Source: Kitasatospora albolonga (GTDB lineage: Bacteria; Actinomycetota; Actinomycetes; Streptomycetales; Streptomycetaceae). Taken from it: DNA of 64,000 nucleotides. The notes under the pieces are model-generated. The model worked only from the letters and a program-made list of their open reading frames with translations, had not been told where the DNA came from and made no database searches. Positions 63,003-64,000 of the stretch are shown piece after piece (the first letter of the stretch is position 1; every line of letters begins with the position of its first letter). The position numbers and the translations under genes are program-made. The stretch lies in assembly GCA_002082585.1 (NCBI GenBank), contig CP020563.1, positions 1,606,001 through 1,670,000 of the forward strand, given 5' to 3'.

Positions 63003-64000
63003 TCACGCCTGGCGGCGGGAGGCAATCGCTTCGTACACCATGCCGACGAGCAGGTCGTCGGCGTCGCGCCGGCCGAACTCGGCGGCGGCACGGGACATTT
63101 CGTACAGCCGGTGGGGGTCCGACAGCACCGGCAGGACGTTGCCCTGGACCCACTCGGGGGTCAGCGCCGCGTCGTCCACCAGCAGTCCGCCGCCCGCGTT
63201 GACCACCGGCTGGGCGTTCAGCCGCTGTTCGCCGTTGCCGATGGGCAGCGGGACGTAGGCGGCGGGGAGCCCGACGGCGGAGAGTTCGGCGACGGTCATC
63301 GCGCCCGCGCGGCAGAGCATCATGTCGGCCGCGGCGTACGCGAGGTCCATCCGGTCCACGTACGGTACCGGGATATAGGGCGGCATCCCGGGCATGTTGT
63401 CGATCCGCGGCAATTCGTTCTTCGGGCCGACCACATGGAGGATCTGGATTCCGGAGCGCTGGAGCAGCGGCGCGACCCGCTGGACCACCTCGTTGAGGTG
63501 GCGGGCGCCCTGCGAGCCGCCGGAGACCAGCAGCGTGGGCAGGTTGGGGTCGAGGCCGAAGGAGGCGCGGGCCTCCGGGCGGACCCGGGCCCGGTCCAGG
63601 GTGGCGATGGTGCGGCGCAGCGGGATGCCGATGTAGCGGGCGCCGCGCAGCTTGCTGTCCGGCGTGGAGACGGCGACCCCGTGGGCGTACCGCGAGCCGA
63701 TCTTGTTGGCGAGGCCGGGGCGGGCGTTGGCCTCGTGGACCACGATGGGGACGCCGACGCGCTTGGCGGCGAGGTAGCCGGGCAGCGCGACGTAACCGCC
63801 GAAGCCGACCACGCAGTCCGCCTTGGTGCGCTCCAGGACCTGCTCGGCGGCCTTGATGGTGCCGCGCAGCCGGCCCGGGACGGTGATCAGCTCGGGGGTG
63901 GGCTTACGGGGCAGGGGTACGGCCGGGATGAGGGCGAGCTCGTACCCCCGCTCGGGTACGAGCCTGGTCTCCAGGCCGCGTTCCGTGCCGAGGGCGGTGA
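63003..64000 (-). CDS. murG: MurG, lipid II synthase (N-terminus cut by window edge)
   Basis: At least 332 residues; the frame runs open through the right edge, so the start and first ~35 residues are outside. MurG adds GlcNAc to lipid I on the inner membrane face. Visible: [54 protein letters not shown] (UDP-GlcNAc site) and [16 protein letters not shown]. Translation of 63813-64000 continues the protein without a break. Confidence 0.95.
   Translation of the reverse strand, partial: TALGTERGLETRLVPERGYELALIPAVPLPRKPTPELITVPGRLRGTIKAAEQVLERTKADCVVGFGGYVALPGYLAAKRVGVPIVVHEANARPGLANKIGSRYAHGVAVSTPDSKLRGARYIGIPLRRTIATLDRARVRPEARASFGLDPNLPTLLVSGGSQGARHLNEVVQRVAPLLQRSGIQILHVVGPKNELPRIDNMPGMPPYIPVPYVDRMDLAYAAADMMLCRAGAMTVAELSAVGLPAAYVPLPIGNGEQRLNAQPVVNAGGGLLVDDAALTPEWVQGNVLPVLSDPHRLYEMSRAAAEFGRRDADDLLVGMVYEAIASRRQA

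Overview
This is about 64 kb of very GC-rich actinobacterial chromosome. Gene content and order match the Streptomyces core: lgt, trp and his clusters, dnaE, lspA, ileS, divIVA, sepF, ftsZ, ftsQ, murG. Genus-level markers are the frequent GTG starts, ATGA/GTGA stop-start overlaps, the bifunctional isomerase gene priA, a trpM-like gene and a T-box in front of ileS. Species cannot be set from sequence alone. I found no tRNA, rRNA, CRISPR array, prophage or insertion sequence.

Layout. 1-980: unresolved left edge and a VIT/CCC1-type metal transporter (minus). 1.27-9.85 kb (plus): a tightly coupled operon of four ADP-ribosylglycohydrolase paralogues, a ribokinase, a family III CoA-transferase and a CitE-like lyase; this is the best candidate for an undescribed pathway. 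9.9-19.5 kb (minus): hisI-trpE-two small membrane genes-DUF2752-trpC-trpM-trpB-trpA-dsbA-like-lgt. 19.6-22 kb: a maleylpyruvate-isomerase-like protein and a PucR-type regulator. 22.3-28 kb (minus): hisD-hisC-hisB-small membrane protein-hisH-priA-ridA-hisF, with a tandem operator candidate upstream. No trpF gene is visible; PriA should serve both pathways. 28.2-37.4 kb: mixed housekeeping and unknown genes, including an ABC exporter, a NYN protein and YbaK. 37.5-41 kb: dnaE. 41.2-50.2 kb: DUF2252 protein, a membrane protein with a DsbA-like partner, PhoD phosphatase, hydrolase, MscS channel, Na+/H+ antiporter, GNAT. 50.2-56.4 kb: rluD, lspA, a DksA/histone-H1-like protein, and ileS with a T-box leader. 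56.9-64 kb (minus): the distal division cluster murG-ftsQ-ftsZ-pgeF-yggS-sepF-yggT-divIVA, with murG cut by the right edge.

Two themes recur. First, most genes sit in translationally coupled operons ended by long GC hairpins. Second, the chromosome carries many short, recent-looking tandem duplications at gene ends, in intergenic gaps and inside low-complexity coding stretches, plus a dispersed Streptomyces-type palindromic repeat with copies near 16.0, 32.4 and 56.6 kb. Start codons were chosen by ribosome-binding site, overlap with the upstream gene and family length; doubtful cases are flagged in the entries.
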